From Elizabethkingia occulta (lineage in GTDB: Bacteria; Bacteroidota; Bacteroidia; Flavobacteriales; Weeksellaceae): a stretch of DNA of 64,000 bases. A program made the position numbers and the translations under genes. Positions 45,814 to 56,035 of this stretch are shown here, in pieces. Location of the stretch: assembly GCF_002023715.1 (NCBI RefSeq), contig NZ_MAHX01000016.1, forward strand, positions 248,001 through 312,000, given 5' to 3'. Under the pieces are notes generated by a model that saw only the letters and a program-made list of their open reading frames with translations, was not told the origin of the DNA and did not search any database. Within the stretch, counting starts at the first letter, position 1. Each line of letters opens with the position of its first letter.

Positions 45814-47079
45814 ATGTTACAAGTTAATTTTTTGCGTGATGAAAAAGCACGCGTTTTAGAAGGTTTACAAAAGAGAAATTTCAAGAACCCTGAATTGGTA
45901 GATTTGGCTGTGTCCACTGATGACCAACGTAAGAAAATTCAGTTTGAACTTGACTCACAACTTTCCGAAATGAACAAAATCTCGAAAGAGATTGGTGCTT
46001 TAATGAAAGAGGGCAAAAAAGAAGAAGCTGAAGCAGCGAAGCAAAAGACTACGGACATTAAAGAAAGAAGTAAAGAACTTCAGCATGAATTGAATGAGGT
46101 TGAAAAATCACTTTTGCATATCCTTTACCAGATTCCGAATATCCCTAATGAGCTTGTGAAAGCTGGGGTGTCTGAAACTGATAATGAAATTGTATTCCAG
46201 AATTGTGATGTTGAAGGTTTAGGTGAAGGAGCAATCCCACATTGGGAACTTGCAGCTAAATATAACATCATCAATTTTGAATTGGGGGTGAAGATTGCCG
46301 GAGCAGGATTTCCTGTTTATTTAGGCAAAGGAGCACGTTTACAACGTGGATTAGTACAGTACTTTCTGGATAAGAATACTGAAGCCGGATATATTGAAGT
46401 AAATCCTCCACATGTAGTAAATGAAGCTTCTGGATACGGAACTGGTCAGCTGCCTGATAAAGAAGGCCAGATGTATTACATCAATGAAGATCAGCTATAC
46501 CTTATCCCTACTGCGGAAGTGCCGGTAACTAATCTTTACAGAGACGAATTATTGGAAGAAAGACAATTGCCTATTCTTCATACAGCATTTTCTCAGTGTT
46601 ACAGAAGAGAAGCCGGATCTTACGGTGCGCATGTAAGAGGATTAAACAGACTGCACCAGTTTGAAAAAGTAGAAATTGTAAGACTTGAAAAGCCTGAAAA
46701 TTCTTATGCAGCTTTAGACGGAATGGTAGAGCATGTAAAAGGTATTCTTGAAGATCTTGGACTTCCTTACCGTATTCTTAGACTATGCGGTGGAGATACC
46801 GGATTTGGAGCTGCAATGACATATGATTTCGAAGTATGGAGTGCTGCACAGGAGAAATGGTTAGAAGTAAGTTCAGTATCTAACTTTGAATCTTTCCAGG
46901 CTAACAGACTTAAGTGTCGTTATAAAGCGGATGGTAAGACTCAGTTGGTACATACACTAAATGGTTCTGCTATGGCATTGCCACGTATTATGGCTGCAAT
47001 CTTAGAGAATAATCAGACTGCAGACGGAATTGCTATTCCGGAAAAATTAAGAGCTTATACGGGATTTGATAAAATCTAA
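45814..47079 (+). CDS. serS: Seryl-tRNA synthetase
   Basis: Class II synthetase (421 aa) that charges tRNA-Ser. The N-terminal coiled-coil tRNA arm covers about residues 30-105; motif 2 is at FSQCYRREAGSYG and motif 3 at GSAMALPRIMAAILEN. The length is normal. Monocistronic with its own promoter and terminator. Confidence 0.97.
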   Translation: MLQVNFLRDEKARVLEGLQKRNFKNPELVDLAVSTDDQRKKIQFELDSQLSEMNKISKEIGALMKEGKKEEAEAAKQKTTDIKERSKELQHELNEVEKSLLHILYQIPNIPNELVKAGVSETDNEIVFQNCDVEGLGEGAIPHWELAAKYNIINFELGVKIAGAGFPVYLGKGARLQRGLVQYFLDKNTEAGYIEVNPPHVVNEASGYGTGQLPDKEGQMYYINEDQLYLIPTAEVPVTNLYRDELLEERQLPILHTAFSQCYRREAGSYGAHVRGLNRLHQFEKVEIVRLEKPENSYAALDGMVEHVKGILEDLGLPYRILRLCGGDTGFGAAMTYDFEVWSAAQEKWLEVSSVSNFESFQANRLKCRYKADGKTQLVHTLNGSAMALPRIMAAILENNQTADGIAIPEKLRAYTGFDKI

Positions 47080-47100
47080 TCAGATTCAATGATATACAGA

Positions 47101-47130
47101 AAGCGACCCGATTAATAATCAGGTCGTTTT
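47101..47130. terminator. Bidirectional terminator between serS and the cbb3 operon
   Basis: AAGCGACC (47101-47108) pairs with GGTCGTTT (47122-47129) with T-rich ends on both strands. Confidence 0.75.
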
Positions 47131-47155
47131 CTTTTTATAATTAACAAAATAAATT

Positions 47156-47905
47156 TTAGTGTGAATGTTCTTCGGAACTGTGTCCCGGAGTATGACAGCT
47201 AGCAGCATCTTTAGATATACCCATAGCCTCAGAAGCAGGAGAAAGATATGGAATACCTATTTCCATACCACGGAGAATAAAAAGTCCGCCAAGAATAATC
47301 ATAACGATAGGAATCACTTTTAAAACTTTTATTCTTAAAGCCTGATTCATTAAATTTCCAACCAGTACGACTGCAAACATAAACGGAAAAGTTCCGAGTC
47401 CGAAAATTCCCATAAAAGCAGCTCCCTGCCATACGCCACCAGCAGCCAGTGAAGCTGTAAGTGCCATATAGACCATACCACATGGTAAAAGGCCATTCAG
47501 CAATCCTGTAGTAAAACGGGATTTGTAATCTGCTTTCTGTAATAACCGGCCCAGATTAATCTTCACTTTTAACAATGCTTTATTGATAAAAGGTATTCTG
47601 GAAGCAAAGTCCTTTCCACCGAAAGAAAATAAAGCCATAATAATAAGCATAATTCCAACGGAAATGGTAAGAACCTGTTGGAACCCGGCCATTTCAAATC
47701 CTTCACCTATTATGCCCAAAATGGCGCCTAAAATAGTATATGTAAGTATACGTCCAAACTGGTAAGTCAGATTTTGCAAATAGAAATTGGTCTGCTGCTG
47801 TTTAGTCAGCCCCATAGAAAGAGCAATAGGACCGCACATCCCGATACAGTGAAACCCGGATGCAAAACCTAATCCTATAGCTGATATGACTAATGCGAAG
47901 TCCAT
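47156..47905 (-). CDS. SafE/CcoX-like membrane protein, end of the cbb3 operon
   Basis: A 249-aa protein of the sulfite exporter TauE/SafE class (COG2836-like) with about 6 helices and the conserved GFHCIGMCGPIALSMG near the start, a Cys/His pair suited to copper. The C-terminus is His-rich (CHTPGHSSEEHSH). In many genomes this family sits with ccoGHIS and is thought to take part in copper handling for cbb3. It overlaps fixH by 16 bp. Confidence 0.85.
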   Translation of the reverse strand: MDFALVISAIGLGFASGFHCIGMCGPIALSMGLTKQQQTNFYLQNLTYQFGRILTYTILGAILGIIGEGFEMAGFQQVLTISVGIMLIIMALFSFGGKDFASRIPFINKALLKVKINLGRLLQKADYKSRFTTGLLNGLLPCGMVYMALTASLAAGGVWQGAAFMGIFGLGTFPFMFAVVLVGNLMNQALRIKVLKVIPIVMIILGGLFILRGMEIGIPYLSPASEAMGISKDAASCHTPGHSSEEHSH

Positions 47906-48360
47906 ATAAGGTTATAATCTATCTGATATGCTTTACCGGAATTTTCTTTCCAGTTAAGTTTTAATGTATAAGATCCATCTTTTAATATACCTGCTTTAGC
48001 CGGTATAAAAATAGAATTATTACTGTCTAATTCTGTTTCCTTTTTAATATCCAGATTAGAGTCCTCAGTTCTGAACAGGAAAAACTTGAATTTTGAATTA
48101 GCATTGCTAAACTGCTTTGGAAAAGTAATTCTTATTCCATCAGTATTCTGAGTATATACAGGTTTTTCAGTTAAACCAGCAGCAGCTGTTTTAGCGTCGA
48201 TTACATCCTGGTATATTAATTCGTCTTCATAGTAGTTTTCGGATACCATTTCCGAGGTCTGATAGCCTCTTGTATAGAAGAATATCATTCCAAGTATAAA
48301 AGCAATAAAGCCTGCTAATGCAAGGACCATCCCATGTCCCCAAGTGAATTTAGATTTCAT
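47890..48360 (-). CDS. FixH-family protein
   Basis: cbb3 oxidase assembly protein (156 aa) with an N-terminal membrane helix (about residues 8-30) and a periplasmic beta-sandwich typical of FixH (ENYYEDELIYQDVIDAK near residue 40). It overlaps safE and is 2 bp from ccoG. Confidence 0.88.
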   Translation of the reverse strand: MKSKFTWGHGMVLALAGFIAFILGMIFFYTRGYQTSEMVSENYYEDELIYQDVIDAKTAAAGLTEKPVYTQNTDGIRITFPKQFSNANSKFKFFLFRTEDSNLDIKKETELDSNNSIFIPAKAGILKDGSYTLKLNWKENSGKAYQIDYNLIWTSH

Positions 48361-48362
48361 AA

Positions 48363-49817
48363 TTACAACGTCATTTTAAATGGTCCCTCGAAGTAGGTTT
48401 CATAAGAGTCGATAAGGGCTCCTTTCTGGTCATAAACTCCGATAACTATATTTTGTTTTGAAAGGTTTATCTCTTTTGAAGGGAAGGAGATATTAATTGT
48501 TCCTTTAGTAGAAACATCTCGCTTCATAATAATTTTGTTAACCCCGCCGATTACTTCAATTTCTCCATTTTGTGGCGAAATTATTTTAATAGTAACAACC
48601 TTGTCTTCGTTACTTTTATTTAGAAGGGTATAATTGTATACATTGATAGTGCGGCTGTCTTTTACATAATAAGTAGATCCAGCAGGTTTTATAAATTTGC
48701 CTTCAACTGAAGAGCGGTTAAGAATTATGAATGAAGATCCTATAACAAGTAAAAGCAGAACTGCTGCGTAAGCTTTCATTCTCGTTGTGAATTTAAATTT
48801 CTCTCCTTTCTCTATTTCATCTTCAGAAGCATAACGGATAAGTCCTTTTGGAAGGCCTACTTTGTCCATTACTTCATCACAGGCATCAATACATGCTGTA
48901 CAATTGATACATTCCAACTGCTGGCCATTACGGATGTCAATACCTGTCGGGCACACAACAACACATTGTCCACAGTCGATACAGTCTCCTTTTCCTGCTG
49001 CTTTACGGTCTTCACCTTTTCTCCATTTAGAGCGGTTTTCACCACGTTTAAAATCGTAGAATACGTTGATGGTTTTTTTATCAATCAATACTCCCTGTAA
49101 TCTTCCGTAAGGACAGACCAGTGTACATACCTGTTCTCTGAACCATGCAAATACAAAATAGAATGCAGCAGAAAAAAGAATCATAACAAGGAAATTATCG
49201 TAATTTTTAACGGGTCCCTCTTTCATTATTGCCAAAACCCTTTCATACCCTACAATATAAGAGAACATTAAATGGGAAATAATCAATGAGATAAGAATGA
49301 AGATACTCCACTTCAGTCCGCGTTTCCAGATTTTCTCTGTATTCCATGGCTGTGCATCAAGACGCATTTGTTTGTTTCTGTCTCCTTCTATAAGGTATTC
49401 TATTTTACGGAAAACACTTTCCATAAAAATTGTCTGAGGACATATCCAGCCGCAGAATATTCTACCGAAAACAACGGTGAATAGTGTGATAAAGATTAAT
49501 CCTGTAATAGCACCTATTGTCAGAATAAAAAAGTCCTGAGGGTAAAATGGCTGTCCGAAAATAAAGAACTCACGATCAAGAATGTTGAATTTCAGAACCG
49601 GGTTACCATTTATTTTCAGGAATGGTAAAACAAAAAAGACAATTAACAGGAGTGTACTTACAATGTTTCGGTAGTTGGTGTATTTTCCCTTTGGTTTCCT
49701 AGGGAATACCCATTTCCGTTTACCGGTGTTATCCATTGTACCTACAGAATCCCGAAATGTTTCGGCTTCTACAACGTAAGCCTGTTCAAAATCTGATTTT
49801 TGTTTTTCTGTTGCCAT
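48363..49817 (-). CDS. ccoG: cbb3 oxidase accessory protein CcoG
   Basis: Membrane ferredoxin (484 aa), a cupric reductase in characterised cases, needed for copper insertion in cbb3. Several helices precede two 4Fe-4S sites: CIDCGQCVVVCPTGI and CINCTACIDACDEV. The C-terminal Ig-like domain is present (VEGKFIKPAGSTYYV). Conserved IFCGWICPQTIF near residue 110 is diagnostic. Confidence 0.95.
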   Translation of the reverse strand: MATEKQKSDFEQAYVVEAETFRDSVGTMDNTGKRKWVFPRKPKGKYTNYRNIVSTLLLIVFFVLPFLKINGNPVLKFNILDREFFIFGQPFYPQDFFILTIGAITGLIFITLFTVVFGRIFCGWICPQTIFMESVFRKIEYLIEGDRNKQMRLDAQPWNTEKIWKRGLKWSIFILISLIISHLMFSYIVGYERVLAIMKEGPVKNYDNFLVMILFSAAFYFVFAWFREQVCTLVCPYGRLQGVLIDKKTINVFYDFKRGENRSKWRKGEDRKAAGKGDCIDCGQCVVVCPTGIDIRNGQQLECINCTACIDACDEVMDKVGLPKGLIRYASEDEIEKGEKFKFTTRMKAYAAVLLLLVIGSSFIILNRSSVEGKFIKPAGSTYYVKDSRTINVYNYTLLNKSNEDKVVTIKIISPQNGEIEVIGGVNKIIMKRDVSTKGTINISFPSKEINLSKQNIVIGVYDQKGALIDSYETYFEGPFKMTL

Positions 49818-49859
49818 AACTCAGTCCTATATAAAAAATAAAAAGTAATAGCTGGGCTA

Positions 49860-50753
49860 TTACTTTCTTGGTGTTCCTTTAACCCATGGGGCGACTTCTC
49901 CTTGAGGAGCGGCTCCTCCTTGTGCTTGCGTAATCGGAGGTATCTCCTGATTAATGTGGTAAATGTATGCTGCAATTTTTTCAGCATCTTTTCCTGTAAT
50001 TACACCTTCTTTAATAAAGGCTCTCATCGCAGGGTTATTAGGAGATCCGTTTTCGTCCATCCAGAAAACATTGTGGAAAACGTCTTGTTCTTTAACGTTA
50101 ATCCAGTAGTCATCTGTTAAGTTAGGACCAATTCCTCCTTTACCACCTTGTCCGTGACATGAAGCACAGTTAGAGTCAAATAACTGTTGTCCTTCAGGGA
50201 TATTCGCAGGGTCATATTTTGCAGTTTCTACTGTAATCTTAGGAGCTGTTTTCTCATACTCTGCAATTGCAGCTAACTGTTCTTTGTATTCTTTTTCGTA
50301 TTCTGCTACCGGGTGTGCATAGTCAGTAAATGCATAAGCAGAAACATACACTACGCAGAATATACATCCGAAGTAGAATAGACCTAACCACCATTTTGGA
50401 AGCGCATTGTCTAATTCTGTAATACCATCGAAACCGTGGTCGATGATCATATCCTGCTCTTCAGCATTAGATTGCTTTTTGAATGCAGAAGCCCACAATC
50501 TTTTGTAGTATGGAGTCTTCTTGTCTTCAAGATAAGCTTTCTTCTCTTCCTCGGATAACTTTTGAAAACGATTGTTTTCTATAAGATCACCAATTCCGTT
50601 TGCTATAAATACCATGATTCCGGCAATAATAATAGTAGCCCAGAAGTATGGAGAGCCAAAGAAAGAAGTGTTTTGCACAAACATATTGTAAACAATGATT
50701 AGCAAAGCCACCACAATTACAAAGTTTACAAATACGGGCGTTCTTGGTTTCAT
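49860..50753 (-). CDS. ccoP: CcoP, cytochrome c subunit of cbb3 oxidase (single heme)
   Basis: A 297-aa subunit with two or three membrane helices (about residues 8-55 and 120-145) followed by one cytochrome c domain, CASCHGQGGKG. Only one CxxCH occurs in the protein, whereas proteobacterial CcoP normally has two. The conserved GQQLFDSN leader and the C-terminal MRAFIKEG-type Met side are visible. Operon position after ccoQ is standard. Confidence 0.93.
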   Translation of the reverse strand: MKPRTPVFVNFVIVVALLIIVYNMFVQNTSFFGSPYFWATIIIAGIMVFIANGIGDLIENNRFQKLSEEEKKAYLEDKKTPYYKRLWASAFKKQSNAEEQDMIIDHGFDGITELDNALPKWWLGLFYFGCIFCVVYVSAYAFTDYAHPVAEYEKEYKEQLAAIAEYEKTAPKITVETAKYDPANIPEGQQLFDSNCASCHGQGGKGGIGPNLTDDYWINVKEQDVFHNVFWMDENGSPNNPAMRAFIKEGVITGKDAEKIAAYIYHINQEIPPITQAQGGAAPQGEVAPWVKGTPRK

Positions 50754-50765
50754 ATCGTTTTTTTC

Positions 50766-50963
50766 TTAATGTAGATTATTATTGATTTCGTCACCATCTT
50801 CCAATGGTGCATTTTCTCTGTCCCTGTAGTATTTTTTAGGTTTTTTAAAAACCACATATACCAATCCTATAAAGAACAATACAAATAATATAAGCGCCAG
50901 AGTCTGGTATAACCCTACATTTTCGCCGTTGCTTAGTATGTCTTTAAAGTTCTGAGGGATCAT
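50766..50963 (-). CDS. ccoQ: CcoQ-like small subunit
   Basis: A 65-aa protein with one helix (about residues 18-40, LYQTLALILFVLFFIGLVYVV) and a charged tail containing KKPKKYYRDRENAPLEDGDE. Position between ccoNO and ccoP and the tail pattern fit CcoQ, which stabilises the complex. Confidence 0.82.
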   Translation of the reverse strand: MIPQNFKDILSNGENVGLYQTLALILFVLFFIGLVYVVFKKPKKYYRDRENAPLEDGDEINNNLH

Positions 50964-50977
50964 TTTAATATTATTTT

Positions 50978-53251
50978 TTAGTTGTTGCTTGCTGTCTGTA
51001 CATCTGTAGTCTTAATGTCAGTACCTAATCTCTGAAGGTATGCGATAAGTGCTACAATTTCTCTCTTCTCTATAGGAACAAATTTGTCTCCTTTAGCAAC
51101 TTTTTCTTTATCTACCTGATCTTTAACATCCGCAGCTTCAGATAAAATTTTCTTAACGATTACTTTAGCCTGGCTATCTGCCCATGCATTAGCTGAATCT
51201 ATCTGTCCTTTAGTATAAGGTATATCAAATGAATTCTTCATTAATTTCATTTTGTCTACCATATGAGTACGATCCAACTCGTTTGTAATTAACCAAGGGA
51301 AACGTGGCATAATAGAACCTGGAGATGTTGATCTCGGGTTATACATGTGTTTAAAGTGCCATGAATCCGGGTTCTTATTCCCTTCTCTTTGTAAATCCGG
51401 ACCAGTTCTCTTAGATCCCCAAAGGAATGGGTGATCGTATACGAATTCACCAGCTTTGGAATACTGACCATTTTTACCATCAAATCTCACAATCTCATCA
51501 CGGAAAGGTCTGATCATCTGAGAGTGACAAGCGTTACATCCTTCACGGATATATAAGTCACGCCCTTCTAATTCTAACGGAGAATAAGGTTTAACCGCAG
51601 AAATTGTAGGAACGTTTTTCTTTATTGTTAATGTAGGGATAATCTCTACAGCACCACCAATAGATAGTGTAATGAATGCTCCGATAGAAAGTAGAACCGG
51701 CATTCTTTCAATCCATAAGTGAACAGGCTCACCAGCTTTTCTGTCATTACCAATTTTGGCTAATGCAGGAGCTTCTGCAGGAACTTCTTTTTGGAAAGAA
51801 CCTTGTCTAACAGTTTTGAAGATATTCACTACCATTAGGATTGCACCTGTTAAATACAGGGAACCTCCAAGGAATCTTAATTTGTAGTAAGGAATAATCG
51901 CTGTTACAGTATCCAACCAGTTTTTGTACATCAAAGTACCATCCGGGTTAAATTGCTTCCACATCAAACCTTGTGTGAAACCAGAGATATACATTGGTAC
52001 TGCATAGAAGATAACTCCTAATGTACCTAACCAGAAATGCCAGTTAGCTAATTTTATTGACCAAAGTTTAGTTCTCCATAAGATTGGAACCATGAAGTAA
52101 ATAACCCCAAATGCCATAAAGCCATTCCATCCTAGTGCACCTAAGTGTACGTGACCAATTACCCAATCGGTAAAGTGACCAATTTTATTTAATGTTTTTG
52201 TTGCTAATAATGGTCCTTCGAAAGTTGCCATACCATAACATGTAACAGCTACCACGAAGAATTTAAGTACCGGATTCTCTCTTACTTTATCCCAAGCTCC
52301 TCTTAGTGTTAGTAATCCATTTAGCATACCTCCCCAAGACGGTGCGATAAGCATAATAGAGAAACCTGTTGCTAAAGCCTGAGCCCAACCTGGTAAAGCT
52401 GTATACTGAAGGTGGTGAGGACCAGCCCAAAGGTATACGAAGATTAGAGACCAGAAGTGAATAATAGATAATTTATAAGAGAATACTGGTCTGTCAGCAG
52501 CTTTCGGCATAAAGTAATACATCATACCTAATACTGGTGTTGTCAGTACAAATGCTACTGCATTATGACCATACCACCATTGTACGATAGCATCTTTTAC
52601 CCCTGAATATACTGAATATGACTTCCAGAAATCTAATGGAACTTCTAAGTTGTTTACGATGTGAAGTAAAGCTACCCCAATCCATGTTGCAAGATAGAAC
52701 CAAATGGCTACATATAAGTGTCTTACTCTTCTCTTAGCAATTGTACCAAACATATTAAGACCGAACACTACCCATGAAATAAGGATAAGTATATCTACAG
52801 GCCATTCGTGCTCAGCATATTCTTTTGAAGTGTTGAAGCCCATTGCAAAAGTAACCCAGCTTACAACAATCATAATCTGCCAAGTCCAGAAGTGTACCCA
52901 TGAAAGTGTATCACTGTACATTCTGGTTTTCAGTAGCCTTTGCATACTGTAGTATGCGGCACAGAAAAATGAATTACATACAAAAGCCCAGATAACAGTA
53001 TTGGTGTGCATCATTCTGATTCTACCAAAACCAAGTGCTCCTTGTGTATTAATTAGTCCCTGAATATTTCCGCTTTTCAAACTCTGAATCGTTGTATCAT
53101 CTGTACCGAAAAGGAATTCCGGTAATTCAGGGTAGAAAAGCATCAGAGCTGCTGTAAGCCCTAATATAAATCCTGCTATACCAAATACAATCGTTGCGTA
53201 CAAGAATGCACGGACGATATTATTGTCATAACTAAACTTTTGTGTCTCCAT
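50978..53251 (-). CDS. ccoNO: Fused CcoN-CcoO cbb3 oxidase subunit
   Basis: Catalytic subunit (757 aa) in which the heme-copper CcoN (about residues 1-490, 12 helices; histidines in HTNTVIWAF, WWYGHNAVAF, GPHHLQY and IGHVHLGALGW) is joined to the membrane cytochrome c CcoO (about 520-757, heme site CNACHSQMIRPF). Fusion is usual in Bacteroidetes. Reduces O2 to water at low oxygen and pumps protons. Confidence 0.96.
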   Translation of the reverse strand: METQKFSYDNNIVRAFLYATIVFGIAGFILGLTAALMLFYPELPEFLFGTDDTTIQSLKSGNIQGLINTQGALGFGRIRMMHTNTVIWAFVCNSFFCAAYYSMQRLLKTRMYSDTLSWVHFWTWQIMIVVSWVTFAMGFNTSKEYAEHEWPVDILILISWVVFGLNMFGTIAKRRVRHLYVAIWFYLATWIGVALLHIVNNLEVPLDFWKSYSVYSGVKDAIVQWWYGHNAVAFVLTTPVLGMMYYFMPKAADRPVFSYKLSIIHFWSLIFVYLWAGPHHLQYTALPGWAQALATGFSIMLIAPSWGGMLNGLLTLRGAWDKVRENPVLKFFVVAVTCYGMATFEGPLLATKTLNKIGHFTDWVIGHVHLGALGWNGFMAFGVIYFMVPILWRTKLWSIKLANWHFWLGTLGVIFYAVPMYISGFTQGLMWKQFNPDGTLMYKNWLDTVTAIIPYYKLRFLGGSLYLTGAILMVVNIFKTVRQGSFQKEVPAEAPALAKIGNDRKAGEPVHLWIERMPVLLSIGAFITLSIGGAVEIIPTLTIKKNVPTISAVKPYSPLELEGRDLYIREGCNACHSQMIRPFRDEIVRFDGKNGQYSKAGEFVYDHPFLWGSKRTGPDLQREGNKNPDSWHFKHMYNPRSTSPGSIMPRFPWLITNELDRTHMVDKMKLMKNSFDIPYTKGQIDSANAWADSQAKVIVKKILSEAADVKDQVDKEKVAKGDKFVPIEKREIVALIAYLQRLGTDIKTTDVQTASNN

Positions 53252-53263
53252 TTTATAAAATCG

Positions 53264-53479
53264 CTATTTTTTATCTATTTTTTCGTCTTCTTCTATCTCG
53301 TCCTCTGGTTGTTTTTTCTCCTGATCTTTCTCCTTCTGGATCTCAGAATCAAAAAGCATTCTTACAGCAGGGGATTCGTCGTCTTCAAACTGCCCGTTTT
53401 TGGCTCCTATAATAAAAATAATTAAGAAGATAACAGCCAACGAAACGCTGCATATAATCATTAAATATAGAATGTCCAT
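53264..53479 (-). CDS. ccoS: CcoS-like assembly protein
   Basis: A 71-aa protein from the ATG at 53479: one helix (MDILYLMIICSVSLAVIFLI), then the CcoS-type short stretch AKNGQFEDDESPAVRML with an acidic/basic tail. CcoS is needed for cofactor insertion in cbb3. The longer frame to 53515 adds 12 non-typical residues. Confidence 0.88.
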   Translation of the reverse strand: MDILYLMIICSVSLAVIFLIIFIIGAKNGQFEDDESPAVRMLFDSEIQKEKDQEKKQPEDEIEEDEKIDKK

Positions 53480-53608
53480 AAGTTGTGCAAATATATGAAA
53501 CAATTGCTTCTGCAAATTTACATATTATCTATGAGATTAGTCATTGAACGTTAAAAAGCGTTAATTTAAAACGTTTCTAAATAACAAAAGCGTATATTGG
53601 ACTTTTGA

Positions 53609-55996
53609 CTATACTCTGCGTGACCTGAAATATTTTAGAGATGTAAGCCATGTTGTTGCAGACGTAAAGATGACTACGCTAATAGAGCTCGCAGGCATAA
53701 GGATGGCAGCTACAAGAGGCGACATTTTTCCTATTACAGCAAGCGTGAGGCCTACAACATTGTAAAGTAGACTTATAATGAATGTTGCTTTTACAATGTG
53801 GATTGCATCCTTCGAGAGACGGAAGAAATCCGGCAGGAAGCCAAGCATATCACCATTCATAATAATGTCGGATGACGGAGTGAACGAGTTGCTGTCATCT
53901 GCAATGGCAATACCTACATTACTTTGTTTTAGTGCACCGGCATCATTCAGGCCGTCACCAACCATTGCAACCTTTTTATGCTGGTTTTGCAACGACTGGA
54001 TATATTCCAGCTTTTGTTCAGGGGACTGATTAAAGTGAAGGTCATTGATACTGCAGATCTGCTCCAGATTAGCTCTTTCTGATTCATTGTCACCGCTCAG
54101 GATGTGTTTCTCGTATCCTGGCAGATCAGTAAATAGTTCTTTAAGACCTGTTCTGTATTCGTTCTTGAAAATATATTTACCTAAAATAGCACCGTCTTTA
54201 GAGATGTAAACAGCAGTTTCTATCGTGTCTGAAGTTGTTCCTGTGAATTTTGCAGAACCTATTTTATACAAGTGGCTGCGAACTTTTGCTTCATAACCTT
54301 TTCCTGATATTTCAACAAAGTCTTCTGTCGGATAATAAGGATCCTGAATATCCAGAAAATCGTACAGGGATTTAGACAGTGGATGATTAGAATTCTTAAG
54401 AAGAGTCTTGATATTTTCCTTATCAAAAATACTTAGTTCAATGCCTTCAAAATTAATATTTGCTCTTTTGTTATAGGTAATTGTACCTGTTTTGTCAAAA
54501 ACCAGAGTATTGATTTTTGCCATCTTTTCTACTGTTAATGCGTCCTTTACATACATTTTGTGACGTCCCATGATACGCATGATGTGCCCCATAGTAAACG
54601 GAGCAGAAAGTGCCAATGCGCAGGGACATGCTACGATAAGGATGGCACAGGTAACCTGAAACATCTTTTGCATATCTACAGTAGACCAGTAGATTCCGGC
54701 AAAAAGAGTGACTGCTAATATGATAATAGTAAAGTACTTGCTAATTGCATTGGTAAGTGTATCTAATCCGGTTTCATGCTTTTTGAAAGCTTCCTTGTTC
54801 CACAGTTGAGTAAGGTAACTCTGGTCAACATTTTTAATAACCTCCAGTTCCAGAACAGAACCCTTTTGTTTTCCTCCTGCAAATATTTTATCTCCTGGTT
54901 TTTTACTAATAGTAGCCGCTTCACCAGTGATAAAACTGTTGTCGATATTACCCTCACCATTGATAAGGATTGCATCAACAGGTATAATTTCTTCGTTTCT
55001 TACCAAAATTCGGTCACCTATATTGATTTCGGAAAGAAGGATGTTTTTCTGTTCTCCACCAAAATCAACTTTTGTAACTGCTATCGGATAGAAGGATTTA
55101 TAATCTCTGTCGTAGGACAATGCATTATATGTTCTCTGCTGGAAGATTTTTCCGGACAGCATAAAGAATAAAAGCCCACAAAGGGTATCGAAATATCCCG
55201 GTCCGTAATTCGAGAAAATCTCATAACAACTTCTGAAGTATAGAACAAGAATACCAATAACAATAGGAATGTCTATCGTAATTCTTTTATTTTTCAGTCC
55301 GTACCATGCCGATTTGTAGTAATCGGAAGCGGAGAATATAACAACTGCCGTTGCCATCATAAACATTAACCAACGGAAAAGGGGTGTGTAGTGCTCTAAC
55401 CATACATCGTCACGTCCAAACCATTTGGACCAATATTCAGGAAGGGAAAAGAACATACCATTACCAAATGCAAATCCGGCAATAGCAACTTTAATTACTA
55501 AGCTTTTGTCAACTTTTTCAGTCTTTCTTTCAGCAGTTTCAAGATTGATTACTGGTTTGTAACCAAGATTAGAAAGGAACTGAGCTAGTTCACTTAATTT
55601 TAATTCTTCATGATTAAAGGATATCTGTACCGTTTTCTTAGTGAAATTCACTGTAGAATAATGTATAGAGCTATTTAATGTCTGTAAGCTTTCCAGTAAC
55701 CATATACATGAAGAACAATGGATTACCGGAATTTTGAAGGTTACTAAAGAAGTGGCGCCTTCAGAAAAATCTACAAGACGGTCGAAAACTTCTTTTGTGT
55801 CCAGATGGTCAAAAGGAGCTGTATCATCACTAGGTCTTATCCCGGCTTTCTTATTCAAATCATAAAAACCGGTAAGATTATTCATATTGAGGATCTCATA
55901 TACAGACTTACATCCGTTGCAGCAGAATGTTTTTTCGTCAAAGCTTATGATCTCTTTGTCAATGTCCTGTCCACAATGGAAACAGCTTTCCTTCAT
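53609..55996 (-). CDS. ccoI: Copper-transporting P1B-type ATPase CcoI/FixI
   Basis: Exports Cu for cbb3 assembly. The 795-aa protein starts with a Cys-rich segment (CFHCGQ ... CCNGCKSVYEI), then an HMA domain with CSSC, 8 membrane helices with the CPC motif (ACPCALALSAPF), the phosphorylation site DKTGT and the MVGDGLNDAGAL hinge. First gene of the leftward operon ccoI-ccoS-ccoNO-ccoQ-ccoP-ccoG-fixH-safE. Confidence 0.95.
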   Translation of the reverse strand: MKESCFHCGQDIDKEIISFDEKTFCCNGCKSVYEILNMNNLTGFYDLNKKAGIRPSDDTAPFDHLDTKEVFDRLVDFSEGATSLVTFKIPVIHCSSCIWLLESLQTLNSSIHYSTVNFTKKTVQISFNHEELKLSELAQFLSNLGYKPVINLETAERKTEKVDKSLVIKVAIAGFAFGNGMFFSLPEYWSKWFGRDDVWLEHYTPLFRWLMFMMATAVVIFSASDYYKSAWYGLKNKRITIDIPIVIGILVLYFRSCYEIFSNYGPGYFDTLCGLLFFMLSGKIFQQRTYNALSYDRDYKSFYPIAVTKVDFGGEQKNILLSEINIGDRILVRNEEIIPVDAILINGEGNIDNSFITGEAATISKKPGDKIFAGGKQKGSVLELEVIKNVDQSYLTQLWNKEAFKKHETGLDTLTNAISKYFTIIILAVTLFAGIYWSTVDMQKMFQVTCAILIVACPCALALSAPFTMGHIMRIMGRHKMYVKDALTVEKMAKINTLVFDKTGTITYNKRANINFEGIELSIFDKENIKTLLKNSNHPLSKSLYDFLDIQDPYYPTEDFVEISGKGYEAKVRSHLYKIGSAKFTGTTSDTIETAVYISKDGAILGKYIFKNEYRTGLKELFTDLPGYEKHILSGDNESERANLEQICSINDLHFNQSPEQKLEYIQSLQNQHKKVAMVGDGLNDAGALKQSNVGIAIADDSNSFTPSSDIIMNGDMLGFLPDFFRLSKDAIHIVKATFIISLLYNVVGLTLAVIGKMSPLVAAILMPASSISVVIFTSATTWLTSLKYFRSRRV

Positions 55997-56016
55997 TTTA
56001 TTATAGCTTTAGCATG

Positions 56017-56024
56017 CAAAATTA
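56017..56024 (-). promoter_or_regulatory. -7 box of ccoI
   Basis: Minus strand TAATTTTG, a TAnnTTTG match 20 bp before the ATG. It lies 11 bp from the divergent crp -33 element, so both promoters share about 100 bp. Confidence 0.55.
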
Positions 56025-56035
56025 TGACAAAAACT

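Noticed and set aside
54776-55171. 131-codon plus-strand frame inside ccoI
   Set aside because: Antisense shadow of a P-type ATPase with all its motifs intact.
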